Positions 1-9,090 of a stretch of DNA of 64,000 nucleotides are shown here, piece after piece. A model generated the notes under the pieces. That model had not been told where the DNA came from and ran no database searches. It saw only the letters and a program-made list of their open reading frames with translations. Each line of letters opens with the position of its first letter. The first letter of the stretch is position 1. Source of the DNA: Anaerolineae bacterium (GTDB lineage Bacteria; Chloroflexota; Anaerolineae; Aggregatilineales; Phototrophicaceae); contig JADLAY010000042.1 of assembly GCA_020849765.1 (NCBI GenBank), positions 1 through 64,000 of the forward strand, read 5' to 3'. The translations under genes were made by a program, and so were the position numbers.

Positions 1-117
1 AAGCAAAAATCGTCGAATGTGTGTATCCTGAACATGACATCTCCGTGTGGTGTTGTGTTTCGTCGCCTTCACCTTATCGGAGATGTCTTTCCTTGCCAAC
101 TTCAACTAGCACAACTG

Positions 118-166
118 CTCTTCAGTGTGCTTGATTTATTTTAGCCGACGGGTTGACCCGTCGGCG
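118..166. repeat. Family A stem-loop repeat, partial copy
   Basis: A TCAGTGTGCTTGATT stretch is followed by the hairpin GCCGACGGG-ttga-CCCGTCGGC at 144-165. The same combination recurs near 2.7, 10.7 and 19.9 kb. Nothing else is recognisable in bases 1-196. Confidence 0.75.
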
Positions 167-196
167 GCGGACATGGACACCATAGAGTCGCTGTCT

Positions 197-1513
197 TCAC
201 CCCGCACCATCGTCCGCATCCGGCAGCGGCGGCCAGCCACGGACGTAGCCGGTCGAATCGAGGAAGGCCAGCCAGTCGAAATCGGTCAGCGACTGGGCGG
301 TCAACGCGCCGTAGCCCTGATTCTTCTGGCTGCCGGAGCGCACGCGCAGTGCGGCAAGCTCCGCGGCGGGCAGTCCCGCGCCCTTGTGTGTCGGGATGAA
401 GGTGGCTGATCCGGGCAGGGCGCTCAGGCGCGCTTCGAGCGTGCCGTCATCCGGCTGGCCGATGCCATTGGCCTGCGATGACCCGACCGCGGAGCCGATC
501 ACGGCGTAACGCGAACCGAAGATCGCATTCAGATGCGAGCCGAGCGGCCAGAACGCATACCATGGCCAGACGGCCTTACTGCGCTGGAGATGGCTGTTGT
601 GGGCGAAGACGAGCACCTTTCCGGCGCCGCGTCCGCGTTCGCGCGCGGCGATGTAGGCCACGTTATCGGCCATGGCCGCGTCGCGGATGCCGAGCAACGT
701 CGAGGCGTCGGCCCTGGCCGCCGTCTCTGCGTGGTAATTGAGCAGCGCGCGCGCCATCGTGACGTAGTGCAGCGCTCCCGCGTAGCGCTCCGCGTCGCTG
801 CCCGCGATCAATTCCGGGCGGCGGATGCGCAGTTCCGTCAGCAGATTTTCCGTCTCGATGCGCAGGGCGGTCGCCTGGTGCGACAGGCCAATCGATTGCG
901 ACGGATCGGTGAAGACGGCGGTGTTCTCCCAGGCGGCATCCTCGCCGAGCAGTGGGTCGATGCGTTGGCGGCGTTCTTTGCCGCGCGCGCGGTCGATCGC
1001 GGTCAGGTAGTCGAGCGCGAAGTGCAGCACCTGCCGCGGGCTGGCATAGCCCAATTCGACCAGCGGCATGTCGACGCCGTAGAAGCGCAGCTTGATGTCA
1101 TGGGCCCGGTCGGCGTTGTAGGCGCGCATCCATTCGGCCAGCTCGCGGTTGGTCTCCAGGTGGCCGAAGCGGTTGCTGAAGCCGTCGTCTCTCACGCCCT
1201 TGTAGCTGGCCGGGCCGCGACCGGCGACGAACTCGTCGACGAGCCGCGCCCTGGGAAAGCTGCTTTCGACGGCGATGGCGCTGAAGCCGTGCGCCTCGAC
1301 CAGCCGCTGGAACAGCCGGTTGCGCAAGATGAGGACGTCCTCGCCGCCGTGGAACGCCTCACCGAAGCCGAGCAGCTGCACCTCGTCACCAAGCGACGCG
1401 ACGACCTGATCGACCGCGGTGTTGAGCGCTTCCTGCGAGTCGGCGTCGAACGAGATCGCGTCCAGGCGAATCCAGTCGTCCAATGAGGCGTGGGTCGTAG
1501 GCGTGGAGGTCAT
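197..1513 (-). CDS. Erythromycin esterase-like hydrolase
   Basis: This 438-residue protein matches the erythromycin esterase (EreA/EreB-like) family, about 400-440 residues, over its whole length. Visible signatures are GFGEAFHGG near residue 50 (Glu52, His55), AIAVESSFP (Glu83), the conserved RDAAMADN block near 277 and FAHNSHLQ (His305, His308). These correspond to the metal-independent Glu/His active site of the family. No signal peptide is seen, so it should be cytoplasmic. Family members hydrolyse macrolide lactones or other esters, and environmental homologues are often not resistance genes, so the substrate cannot be assigned. It stands alone, about 110 bp upstream of lysE on the same strand, with no strong Shine-Dalgarno sequence. 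Confidence 0.85.
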   Translation of the reverse strand: MTSTPTTHASLDDWIRLDAISFDADSQEALNTAVDQVVASLGDEVQLLGFGEAFHGGEDVLILRNRLFQRLVEAHGFSAIAVESSFPRARLVDEFVAGRGPASYKGVRDDGFSNRFGHLETNRELAEWMRAYNADRAHDIKLRFYGVDMPLVELGYASPRQVLHFALDYLTAIDRARGKERRQRIDPLLGEDAAWENTAVFTDPSQSIGLSHQATALRIETENLLTELRIRRPELIAGSDAERYAGALHYVTMARALLNYHAETAARADASTLLGIRDAAMADNVAYIAARERGRGAGKVLVFAHNSHLQRSKAVWPWYAFWPLGSHLNAIFGSRYAVIGSAVGSSQANGIGQPDDGTLEARLSALPGSATFIPTHKGAGLPAAELAALRVRSGSQKNQGYGALTAQSLTDFDWLAFLDSTGYVRGWPPLPDADDGAG

Positions 1514-1585
1514 GAGGATGTTCCGTAAACACGATCGGCTATGTGACCATATATTACGACATCCTCAGCGTTTGTGATGGTGCTG

Positions 1586-1614
1586 TGCGGGCTTGGCGTC
1601 GCCAAGCCCCTACG
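1586..1614. repeat. Family D hairpin
   Basis: The 9-bp inverted repeat GGGCTTGGC-gtc-GCCAAGCCC at 1589-1609 is followed by CTAC, the usual edge of the CCCCTAC hairpins found elsewhere in the window. It lies just past the lysE stop codon and could act as a bidirectional 3' stabiliser. Confidence 0.6.
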
Positions 1615-1624
1615 CGATGTCCAT

Positions 1625-2239
1625 TTAGCGCTCGCTCAAGGCCAGTTCGACGGCGAACCCGGCCAGGATGACGGCGAAGGCGCGCTGAAGTCGCTTCATG
1701 GCCGTGGCCGAGTTGAGCAGGTAGCTGCGGATGCCGCTGGCGAGGATGCCATAACCGGCGAAGACGACGAACGTTATGATCATGAAGACGGCGCTCAGGG
1801 CGACCATCTCCATCGTCGGCGAGACCGCATCCTTGGACGTGAACAGCGGCAGGAAGGCGAAGAAGAAGATCGTCAACTTGGGGTTGAGCAGGTTGATGGC
1901 GATGGCGCGCACGATGATGCGCTTCGTGTCCGTCTCCGCGTTGCGCTGGCTGAGTTCGAGCTTGCCCGCCTCGCGCCACATGTTCCACGCCAGGTAGAGC
2001 AGATAGGCCGCTCCCGCCAGCTTCATCAGCGAGAAGACCTGCGCGCTCATGTTCATCAGCGCCGATAGACCGAGGATGCTGGCCAGGATGTGCGGGACGA
2101 TGCCGAGCGTGCAGCCGAAGGCGGCGGCCAGGCTGGCGCGCCACTTGAGCGTCAGGCCGGTCGTGATCGTGTAGATGGCGCCGGTGCCGGGCACCAGCAC
2201 GACCACCAGCGACGTGAGCAGGAATTCGGGGCTGAGCAT
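1625..2239 (-). CDS. LysE/RhtB family amino-acid exporter
   Basis: This 204-residue hydrophobic protein has the family's N-terminal signature, with VVVLVPGTGAIYTI at about residues 12-25 and a following GLTLKWRASLAAAFG block, and about six transmembrane stretches. LysE/RhtB proteins export amino acids or related metabolites through the cytoplasmic membrane using the proton gradient. The start is supported by AGGAGGTC six bases before the ATG. The cupin gene lies 21 bp upstream on the same strand, so the two may be cotranscribed. The substrate cannot be read from the sequence, although the neighbouring amino-acid biosynthesis cluster makes an overflow exporter plausible. Confidence 0.85.
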   Translation of the reverse strand: MLSPEFLLTSLVVVLVPGTGAIYTITTGLTLKWRASLAAAFGCTLGIVPHILASILGLSALMNMSAQVFSLMKLAGAAYLLYLAWNMWREAGKLELSQRNAETDTKRIIVRAIAINLLNPKLTIFFFAFLPLFTSKDAVSPTMEMVALSAVFMIITFVVFAGYGILASGIRSYLLNSATAMKRLQRAFAVILAGFAVELALSER

Positions 2240-2260
2240 GTTGACCTCCTGTGATTGCGC

Positions 2261-2623
2261 CTAGATCATCCCTGGCTGATCGACGGTGTGCTCATCGCGG
2301 ACGTTGCCGGTGTTGAGCGTGCCCGCGGGTTCAAAGAGCAGGATGTGCACCTCGTCCTCAGCGACCGGCTTGTGCTCGACGCCGTGCGGGACGATGACGA
2401 ACTCGCCTTCGCCGACCTCGAGGTCGCCATCACGCAGCGCCATCGTCAGGCGGCCTTTGACGACCAGGAACAGCTCGTCTTCGACGTCGTGGTGATGCCA
2501 GACGAACTCGCCCTGGAGTTTGACCAGTTTGACGTGCATGTCATTGACCTGCCCGGCGATCCGCGGGCTCCAGTGGTCGCTGAATTGGGCCAGCTTCTCG
2601 GCCAGATTGACTTTGGTCAGCAT
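2261..2623 (-). CDS. Small cupin-domain protein
   Basis: This 120-residue single-domain cupin carries motif 1 as FVWHHHDVEDELFLVVKGRL (His cluster plus Glu, near residues 40-60) and motif 2 as IVPHGVEHKP (near 77-86), giving a 3-His/1-Glu metal site. Such short cupins are widespread and include epimerases, dioxygenases and regulators, and nothing here decides among them. It precedes lysE on the same strand. Confidence 0.82.
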   Translation of the reverse strand: MLTKVNLAEKLAQFSDHWSPRIAGQVNDMHVKLVKLQGEFVWHHHDVEDELFLVVKGRLTMALRDGDLEVGEGEFVIVPHGVEHKPVAEDEVHILLFEPAGTLNTGNVRDEHTVDQPGMI

Positions 2624-2659
2624 GAGGATGACTGCTCCGTGGACCTAAAGTTCATATGA

Positions 2660-2885
2660 GATGTGATCTGCCCGTGTTCGCCGACGGGTCAACCCGTCGG
2701 CTAGGCTTAATCAAGCCTGCTAAAGAGGCTTGAAAATGCAAGAATGCTTCTCGCGCATTTCCGATTTCCTCACGAGGATTATCTGGACTTAAGCACAATC
2801 CAGCAAATCAAGCGTCTCTCGTTTTGAAGCGCCTTCAGTGCGCTTGATGTCGTCTAGCCGACCGGCTTAAGCCGTCGGCGGGCGG
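2660..2885. repeat. Family A composite stem-loop repeat
   Basis: This gap between the cupin and GNAT genes is filled with hairpins: GCCGACGGG-tca-ACCCGTCGGC near 2682-2702, an imperfect AAGCCTGCTaaAGAGGCTT near 2713-2732, GCGCcttcagtGCGC near 2830-2845, and GCCGACcggcttaagccGTCGGC near 2857-2880. The order of units matches the copies at 37.6 and 46.7 kb. Confidence 0.75.
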
Positions 2886-2917
2886 CTCATCGATAGTCTA
2901 TCGCACTACGCACGCGA

Positions 2918-3502
2918 TCAAGTCGAACTGTGGCCTAACCGTGCCTCCAGATTGGCTTTGACGGACGGCCATTCCGTGTCGATGATGCTGAACATGGCCG
3001 TGCTGCGATGATAACCGTCCGGCGTGATCATGTGATTGCGCAGGATGCCCTCGAAGGCGGCGCCGAGCTTGGCGATGGCGCGGCGGCTTTGCGCGTTGCG
3101 GTCGTCGGTCTTGATCTGCACGCGCAGCGCGTCCTGGTCTTCAAAGGCGTGGCGCAGCATCAGGAACTTCATCTCCGGGTTGACCTTCGTGCCCTGGTAG
3201 GCTCTGGCGATCCAGGTGAAGCCGATCTCGACGGCGCGGTTGGCCGGTTGGATATCGAGGTAGCAGGTGACGCCGATGGCCTTGCCGGTCTCTTGCAGCA
3301 CGACGGCGAACGGGCACCAGCCAGGCCGTTGGCGCACGTTCTCGATCAGGGCGCGCCAGCCCGCCGGGGTGAACTCCGCCGGTGGGTAGTGATAGATGAA
3401 GAGATCCGGCGTCGCGACTTCGGACAGATCCTCGGCATGGCGGGCGTCGAGCGGTTCCAGGCGCACAACCGCGCCGGACAGGGTGATCGGTTGGATGTCC
3501 AT
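2918..3502 (-). CDS. GNAT N-acetyltransferase, RimJ/RimL type
   Basis: This 194-residue protein looks like the RimJ/RimL subgroup of GNAT acetyltransferases: an N-terminal LSGAVVRLEPLDARHAEDL, a central AVEIGFTWIARAYQGTKVN, and the acyl-CoA region ending KTDDRNAQSRRAIAKLGA followed by EGILRNHMI. Members transfer acetyl from acetyl-CoA to an amine on a small molecule or a protein N terminus; the acceptor here is unknown. It is a single-gene unit, divergent from the DUF5946 gene. Confidence 0.82.
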   Translation of the reverse strand: MDIQPITLSGAVVRLEPLDARHAEDLSEVATPDLFIYHYPPAEFTPAGWRALIENVRQRPGWCPFAVVLQETGKAIGVTCYLDIQPANRAVEIGFTWIARAYQGTKVNPEMKFLMLRHAFEDQDALRVQIKTDDRNAQSRRAIAKLGAAFEGILRNHMITPDGYHRSTAMFSIIDTEWPSVKANLEARLGHSST

Positions 3503-3652
3503 CAGGCTTTTCTCGATGATGCAGGCGATAATCTCTTGGTGATCGGGCGGCGCGGTTTGACCCGGCCGCGTCCATCAGTTTACCTTAGTTGGGCCGTTGG
3601 GCAATGTCAATTGACGCGGCATACCGTGCGCTAAATGTGGGAGCGTTCGCCG

Positions 3653-4069
3653 ATGGCCACACAGGAAGAGCAGTATCACGAGCTGGCGTATTACACGCTG
3701 GCGCACCCCGACCCGGCGTTCATCCACCAGCACATCGTCGACGCCCACGCCGCACAGATGGCGGACGCCGACACCAGGCCGATCAAGCTCGTGTTCGCGC
3801 TGGCCGGGCTGTATCTGGCGGTCGAGCGAGGCTTCACCGGCAGACAGGTGCAGCAAGCGCATATGCAGCTTGCGAAGCAGGGCAAGTCATGGCCCACCAT
3901 GCCGCTGCCGGAGGCGCGCGGCACCATCACGGTCGCCGAGGTGTTGTCCGCCACGCCCGGCGAGGCGCGCGACGCGATGATCCACGCGTGGTGCGCTGAC
4001 GTGTGGGCTGCGTATACGGATGTCCAGCCGCAGGTGCGCGATCTGGTCAAGCGGCTGATCGATGTCTAG
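3653..4069 (+). CDS. DUF5946 family protein
   Basis: The 138-residue product is soluble, and features such as an early YHELAYYTLAHPDPAFIHQH and a middle IKLVFALAGLYLAVERGFTG resemble the uncharacterised DUF5946 family. Several His residues in the first 30 positions could form a metal site, but that is speculation. The ATG at 3653 is preferred over the in-frame ATG at 3635 because GGGAGCG lies just upstream. No operon partner is seen: the next gene is convergent and lies across a repeat region. Confidence 0.65.
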   Translation: MATQEEQYHELAYYTLAHPDPAFIHQHIVDAHAAQMADADTRPIKLVFALAGLYLAVERGFTGRQVQQAHMQLAKQGKSWPTMPLPEARGTITVAEVLSATPGEARDAMIHAWCADVWAAYTDVQPQVRDLVKRLIDV

Positions 4070-4159
4070 GGTTGGGGAAAACGGGCGGACAGTCCTGCGG
4101 CATTCGCCCGACCGTCGTTAGGAACGCACGCGAAGCGTTACGGTCGGGCTGGCAGGTTT

Positions 4160-4262
4160 GGAAGCCACCTGAAGGTGGCTGATTGCCAAGAAGTGCCGTC
4201 TGGCAGCCTGCTTTCAGCAGGCTTTGCAGAGCCAGCCAGTGGCTTCGAGCCACTGGCGGCGG
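4160..4262. repeat. Family A three-hairpin repeat
   Basis: Three perfect hairpins follow one another: AGCCACCT-ga-AGGTGGCT (4163-4180), AGCCTGCT-ttc-AGCAGGCT (4205-4223) and GCCAGTGGC-ttcga-GCCACTGGC (4235-4257). They lie between convergent genes (DUF5946 and cimA) and could act as a bidirectional barrier, but there is no T-tract. Confidence 0.75.
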
Positions 4263-4298
4263 GCGCCGTATGCCACGACGCGATGAAGTTACCTGTAC

Positions 4299-5897
4299 CT
4301 AGTCTCCGACGGCGGGTTCCTCGACGTGCTGGTGCTCCTCGGCCACGCTGACGCCGTACTCGATGCTGTCGATCAGCGCGTTCCAACTGGCGTGGATGAT
4401 GTTGGTGCCCGCGCCGACGGTGCTCCAGCGTTTGGTGCCGTTCTGCGTGTCGATCAGCACGCGGGTGATCGCCGCTGTGCCGTTGGCACCGTCGAGGATA
4501 CGCACCTTGTAGTCGGCCAGTTGGAAGTCGGCCAACTGCGGGTAATGCGGCACCAGCGCCTTGCGCAGCGCCAGGTCGAGCGCATTGACCGGGCCGTTAC
4601 CCTCCGCCGCCGTGTGCACGATGTCGCCGTTGATGTCGATCTTGACCATCGCCTCGGACGTCTGGCCGCGGCCCTTGCGATCCTCGACGATGACCGTGAA
4701 GTCGATCAGCGTGAAGAAGGGCGTGTAGCCCGGCTTGGCCCGATGCAAACGGACGGCGACCGAGGCCTCCGCGCCTTCGAAGACGTAACCCTCGTTTTCG
4801 AGCCGCTTGATCTCGGTCAGCACCGTGACCGCCTCCTGCTTGGAGACGTCCAGCCCGAACTCCTCGGCCTTGCTCAGCAGGTTGCCCTGGCCGCTCAGAT
4901 CGCTGACGAGCACGCGCATCATGTTGCCGACCAGTGTGGGGTCGATGTGCTGGTAGCTATCGACATTGCGGCGGATGGCGGCGACGTGGATGCCGCCCTT
5001 GTGGGCGAAGGCGCTCTTGCCGACGTAAGCCAGGTGATCGTCCGGCGCGAGGTTGGCGATCTCGGCGACGGTGCGCGCGAGCGAGGTCAACTGGCGCAGA
5101 TTGACCGGCTCCGGCAGGCAGCGGAGGTTCATCTTCAGCTCAAGGTCGGGGATGATGCTGCACAGGTTGGCATTGCCGCAGCGCTCGCCGTAACCGTTGA
5201 TGGTGCCCTGGACGTGGGTCGCGCCCGCGCGGATGGCTTCGAGCGAATTGGCGACCGCCATCTCGCCGTCGTTGTGCGTGTGGATGCCGAGCGTCACGCC
5301 TTCAAACGTCTTGCGCGCTGCCTCGAAATATTGCGCGATCTCCCAGGGCATGGTGCCGCCGTTGGTGTCACAGAGCACGAGCGCATCCGCGCCACCCTCG
5401 ATGGCCGCCGCCAGCGTATCGAAGCCGTACTCGTAATCGAGCTTGCAGCCGTCGAAGAAGTGCTCGGCGTCGTAGATGACTTCCTTGCCAAGGGCCTTCA
5501 GATAGCGGACGCTCTCGCGGATCATGCGCAGGTTCTCGTCCGCCGTCGTCTGCAGGACGTCGGTCACGTGCAGCATCGACGTCTTGCCGACGACCGTCAC
5601 GACCGGCGTGTGCGCATCCACCAGCGCCGCGATGTTGGCGTCATCGGACGGATCGCTCCCCTTGCGACAGGTGCTGCCGAAGGCGGCAATGCGCGCCGTC
5701 TTGAGCGGAATATCGCGCACGGCGTCGAAATAGGCCGCATCCTTGGGATTGCTGCCCGGCCAGCCGCCCTCGATGTAGGCGACGCCGAACGAGTCCAGCA
5801 GCTGCGTAATTTTGAGCTTGTCCGCCAGCGAGAGCGAGATGCCTTCTCGCTGCGTCCCGTCGCGAAGTGTGGTGTCGTAGATGGCGATCTGTGTCAT
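4299..5897 (-). CDS. cimA: (R)-citramalate synthase
   Basis: This 532-residue enzyme has the HMGL-like TIM barrel, starting YDTTLRDGTQREG, with the metal-binding HTHNDGEMAV and the GTINGYGERCGNANL block, followed by a C-terminal LeuA-type regulatory/dimer domain. The length and the DGTQREG variant fit the long citramalate synthase group rather than leuA, which is separately present. It condenses pyruvate and acetyl-CoA to citramalate, giving 2-oxobutyrate for isoleucine synthesis without threonine deaminase; LeuC/LeuD upstream act on the next intermediates. The start codon directly follows a family B repeat (gctaAGGGctaaaaATG), which appears to supply the ribosome-binding site. It is the last gene of the cluster. 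Confidence 0.93.
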   Translation of the reverse strand: MTQIAIYDTTLRDGTQREGISLSLADKLKITQLLDSFGVAYIEGGWPGSNPKDAAYFDAVRDIPLKTARIAAFGSTCRKGSDPSDDANIAALVDAHTPVVTVVGKTSMLHVTDVLQTTADENLRMIRESVRYLKALGKEVIYDAEHFFDGCKLDYEYGFDTLAAAIEGGADALVLCDTNGGTMPWEIAQYFEAARKTFEGVTLGIHTHNDGEMAVANSLEAIRAGATHVQGTINGYGERCGNANLCSIIPDLELKMNLRCLPEPVNLRQLTSLARTVAEIANLAPDDHLAYVGKSAFAHKGGIHVAAIRRNVDSYQHIDPTLVGNMMRVLVSDLSGQGNLLSKAEEFGLDVSKQEAVTVLTEIKRLENEGYVFEGAEASVAVRLHRAKPGYTPFFTLIDFTVIVEDRKGRGQTSEAMVKIDINGDIVHTAAEGNGPVNALDLALRKALVPHYPQLADFQLADYKVRILDGANGTAAITRVLIDTQNGTKRWSTVGAGTNIIHASWNALIDSIEYGVSVAEEHQHVEEPAVGD

Positions 5898-5960
5898 TTT
5901 TAGCCCTTAGCCTTTAGCTGTTCGCCCTGTGTTTGTAAATGCTTTTTCTCGGCGATTAGA
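5898..5960. repeat. Family B degenerate repeat at the cimA start
   Basis: On the minus strand a run of GCTAAAGGCTAAGGGCTAAAA abuts the cimA ATG. It is a short copy of the GCTAAAAGCCAA-like tracts seen throughout the window. Confidence 0.7.
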
Positions 5961-6055
5961 AAGAAGGTCATTTTTCTGAAAGTCGCTGCCATTTCGATCG
6001 GGCACATCACTCCACGTAAGTCGTTCCCATACTCCCCCTGATCCTGCCGCTGTCT

Positions 6056-6352
6056 CTACCCGGCGCGCGACGTCAGCAGCGTGATCATGAAGACGGCGTA
6101 CAGGATGCCTCCCAGCGCCGCCAGCGGATTGGCCGCGCCCGCGATGCTCGGCGATTCGCTCTGGCGCACAAATAACGAGATCGCCAGCAGCACCCAGACC
6201 AGGCTGTGTCCCCAGCGGATGATGAAGAACCGAAGCCCTTCCGCATGTTCCAACAGCGGGCGATAGGGCACGACCACGACGAAGATGGCCGCGATGACGA
6301 GCGCGCCAATACCCCAGACCGTCCACGATACACCTGCGAACCCACTGTTCAT
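6056..6352 (-). CDS. Small integral membrane protein, unknown function
   Basis: The 98-residue product has about three hydrophobic helices (residues 9-28, 44-62 and 75-95), no signal peptide and no family I can name. AAGGAGTAGCG precedes the ATG, a good ribosome-binding site. It lies between leuD (62 bp upstream) and cimA in the same direction and is likely cotranscribed, but nothing ties it to amino-acid synthesis. A transport or regulatory accessory role would be guesswork. Confidence 0.6.
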   Translation of the reverse strand: MNSGFAGVSWTVWGIGALVIAAIFVVVVPYRPLLEHAEGLRFFIIRWGHSLVWVLLAISLFVRQSESPSIAGAANPLAALGGILYAVFMITLLTSRAG

Positions 6353-6414
6353 CGCTACTCCTTCTCACAGCATCCTGGGGGACGTGGACAGGTGACGTCC
6401 CCCAGTTCAAATGC

Positions 6415-7032
6415 TTACACGCTCATCTCGCGGGTGTTGACGCGCGCGGGATGGTCGGACTCGTACTCGCTGGCTGCGTCGTCCAGACCGAGCAGGTAGC
6501 CCAGTTGATCGACACCGTTGAGCAGGCAGTGCTTGCTGAAGCCGTCGATCGGGAATTCGACCGCGCGCCCATCCGGCAGCGTCAGCGACTGCGTTTCCAG
6601 ATTAATCGTTACCTCGGTGGCCGGATCTTCCTGCGCCAGGCTGATCAACTGCTGGTAGGTCTCCTCGTCGACCATCACCGGCAGCAGGCCGTTCTTGAGC
6701 GCATTGTTGCGGAAGATGTCCGCGAAATAGGTACTGACGATGGCACCGAAGCCCATGCCTTGCAGCGCCCACGGCGCGTGCTCGCGCGACGATCCACAGC
6801 CGAAGTTGTGGCCGCCGACGAGAATGCGCGCGCCCTGGTACTGCGGCTGGTTGAGCACGAACTCGGCTTTCGGCGATCCGTCGGCGTTGTAGCGCCAGTC
6901 GGTGAAGCAGGCCGCGCCCAGCCCGTTCTTATCTGTCACTTTGAGATAGCGCGCCGGGATGATCTGGTCGGTGTCGATGTCGTTGATCGGCAGGGGCGCG
7001 AGCCTGCCGGTGACGTTCTTGATGGGGTCCAT
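6415..7032 (-). CDS. leuD: 3-isopropylmalate dehydratase small subunit
   Basis: The 205-residue protein begins with the typical MDPIKNVTGRLAPLPINDIDTDQIIPARYLK and contains GHNFGCGSSREHAPWAL, the swivelling-domain signature. With LeuC it isomerises 2-isopropylmalate to 3-isopropylmalate; in a genome with cimA the same enzyme usually also handles citramalate. AAGGAGACTCC is six bases before the ATG. leuC and leuD are separated by a four-helix-bundle gene flanked by inverted repeats, an unusual interruption of a normally adjacent pair. Confidence 0.95.
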   Translation of the reverse strand: MDPIKNVTGRLAPLPINDIDTDQIIPARYLKVTDKNGLGAACFTDWRYNADGSPKAEFVLNQPQYQGARILVGGHNFGCGSSREHAPWALQGMGFGAIVSTYFADIFRNNALKNGLLPVMVDEETYQQLISLAQEDPATEVTINLETQSLTLPDGRAVEFPIDGFSKHCLLNGVDQLGYLLGLDDAASEYESDHPARVNTREMSV

Positions 7033-7046
7033 GGAGTCTCCTTATG

Positions 7047-7078
7047 GTTCTGGGTTCTGAGTTCCGAGTTCTGGGTTC
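7047..7078. repeat. Family C repeat, left inverted repeat of the four-helix-bundle cassette
   Basis: This 32-bp tract of ttctgggttctgagttcc type is the reverse complement of the tract at 7490-7521 with three mismatches in 32. It ends 14 bp upstream of the leuD start codon. Confidence 0.8.
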
Positions 7079-7099
7079 ATATTCACTCAGCTACCCGCG

Positions 7100-7474
7100 T
7101 TATTGTTTGCGATAGCGATCAACCGAAACGCGCAGCGCACCGATCGTGCGTGCCAGATCCTGCGCTTGCGCGTTCAGCGTTGAGAAGTCGTCCTGTGTGA
7201 TGCACTCCGTATCCAGTGCGATGTAGAGCTGACTGCGCACCTCAGCACAAGACGCTTTGGCTATCACCAGGAAATGATGGAATTCGTTCGGGTTCACACG
7301 TTCGAAACCCTCGGCGATATTCGACATGATCGAGATCGTCGCACGCCAGATCTGACTTCTGAGTTCGTAGTCTTTGGCGAGTTTCCGGGCGCGAATCAAG
7401 GCATGAATGGCCTTCGTAAATGCGCGAGCCTTCTGCCAAGCGACCAGGTCTTCAAATTGGTTTACGCCAGCCAC
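7100..7474 (-). CDS. Four-helix bundle protein (23S rRNA intervening-sequence protein family)
   Basis: Starting from the GTG at 7474, preceded by GCGAGGTATCC, the 124-residue product shows the S23/IVP four-helix-bundle pattern: FEDLVAWQKARAF near the N terminus, LRSQIWRATISIMSNIAEGFE in the middle and FLVIAKASCAEVRSQLYIALD next. These small proteins occur inside 23S rRNA intervening sequences and, as Avd relatives, in diversity-generating retroelements; isolated copies are common and their function is unclear. Here the gene sits in the leuC-leuD gap, enclosed by near-perfect 32-bp inverted repeats, which suggests that a cassette of about 475 bp was inserted. No reverse transcriptase or transposase is nearby. 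Confidence 0.85.
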   Translation of the reverse strand: MAGVNQFEDLVAWQKARAFTKAIHALIRARKLAKDYELRSQIWRATISIMSNIAEGFERVNPNEFHHFLVIAKASCAEVRSQLYIALDTECITQDDFSTLNAQAQDLARTIGALRVSVDRYRKQ

Positions 7475-7489
7475 GGATACCTCGCATTC

Positions 7490-7521
7490 GAACTCAGAAC
7501 TCGGAACCCAGAACTCAGAAC
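7490..7521. repeat. Family C repeat, right inverted repeat of the four-helix-bundle cassette
   Basis: This 32-bp tract of aactcagaactcggaacc type starts three bases past the leuC stop codon and is the inverted partner of 7047-7078. Confidence 0.8.
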
Positions 7522-7524
7522 GAA

Positions 7525-8976
<1,452 letters not shown>

Positions 8977-9007
8977 TGTTCCGCCTTACTCCGTCCCAAA
9001 ATGTGCT

Positions 9008-9090
9008 CTTTGAACCACACAGGCATGTCGGGCACGGACGCCCCATGGGGCGTCCCCACAGTGTGCTCTGCGCGCCTCTGTGGTTCAATC
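9008..9090. repeat. Family D palindrome inside a family F inverted repeat
   Basis: The 20-bp perfect palindrome GGACGCCCCATGGGGCGTCC (9036-9055) is enclosed by TTTGAACCACACAGGC (from about 9009) and GCGCCTCTGTGGTTCAA (to about 9089), which are inverted with respect to each other. The outer arm reaches the racemase stop codon region. Confidence 0.7.

Noticed and set aside
4326..5903. A 525-codon open frame antisense to cimA, and similar long antisense frames over leuA, leuC and ere
   Set aside because: They mirror high-GC codon bias of the real gene, are rich in Arg/Ala/Asp/Val without domain signatures, and the sense proteins are full-length enzymes.
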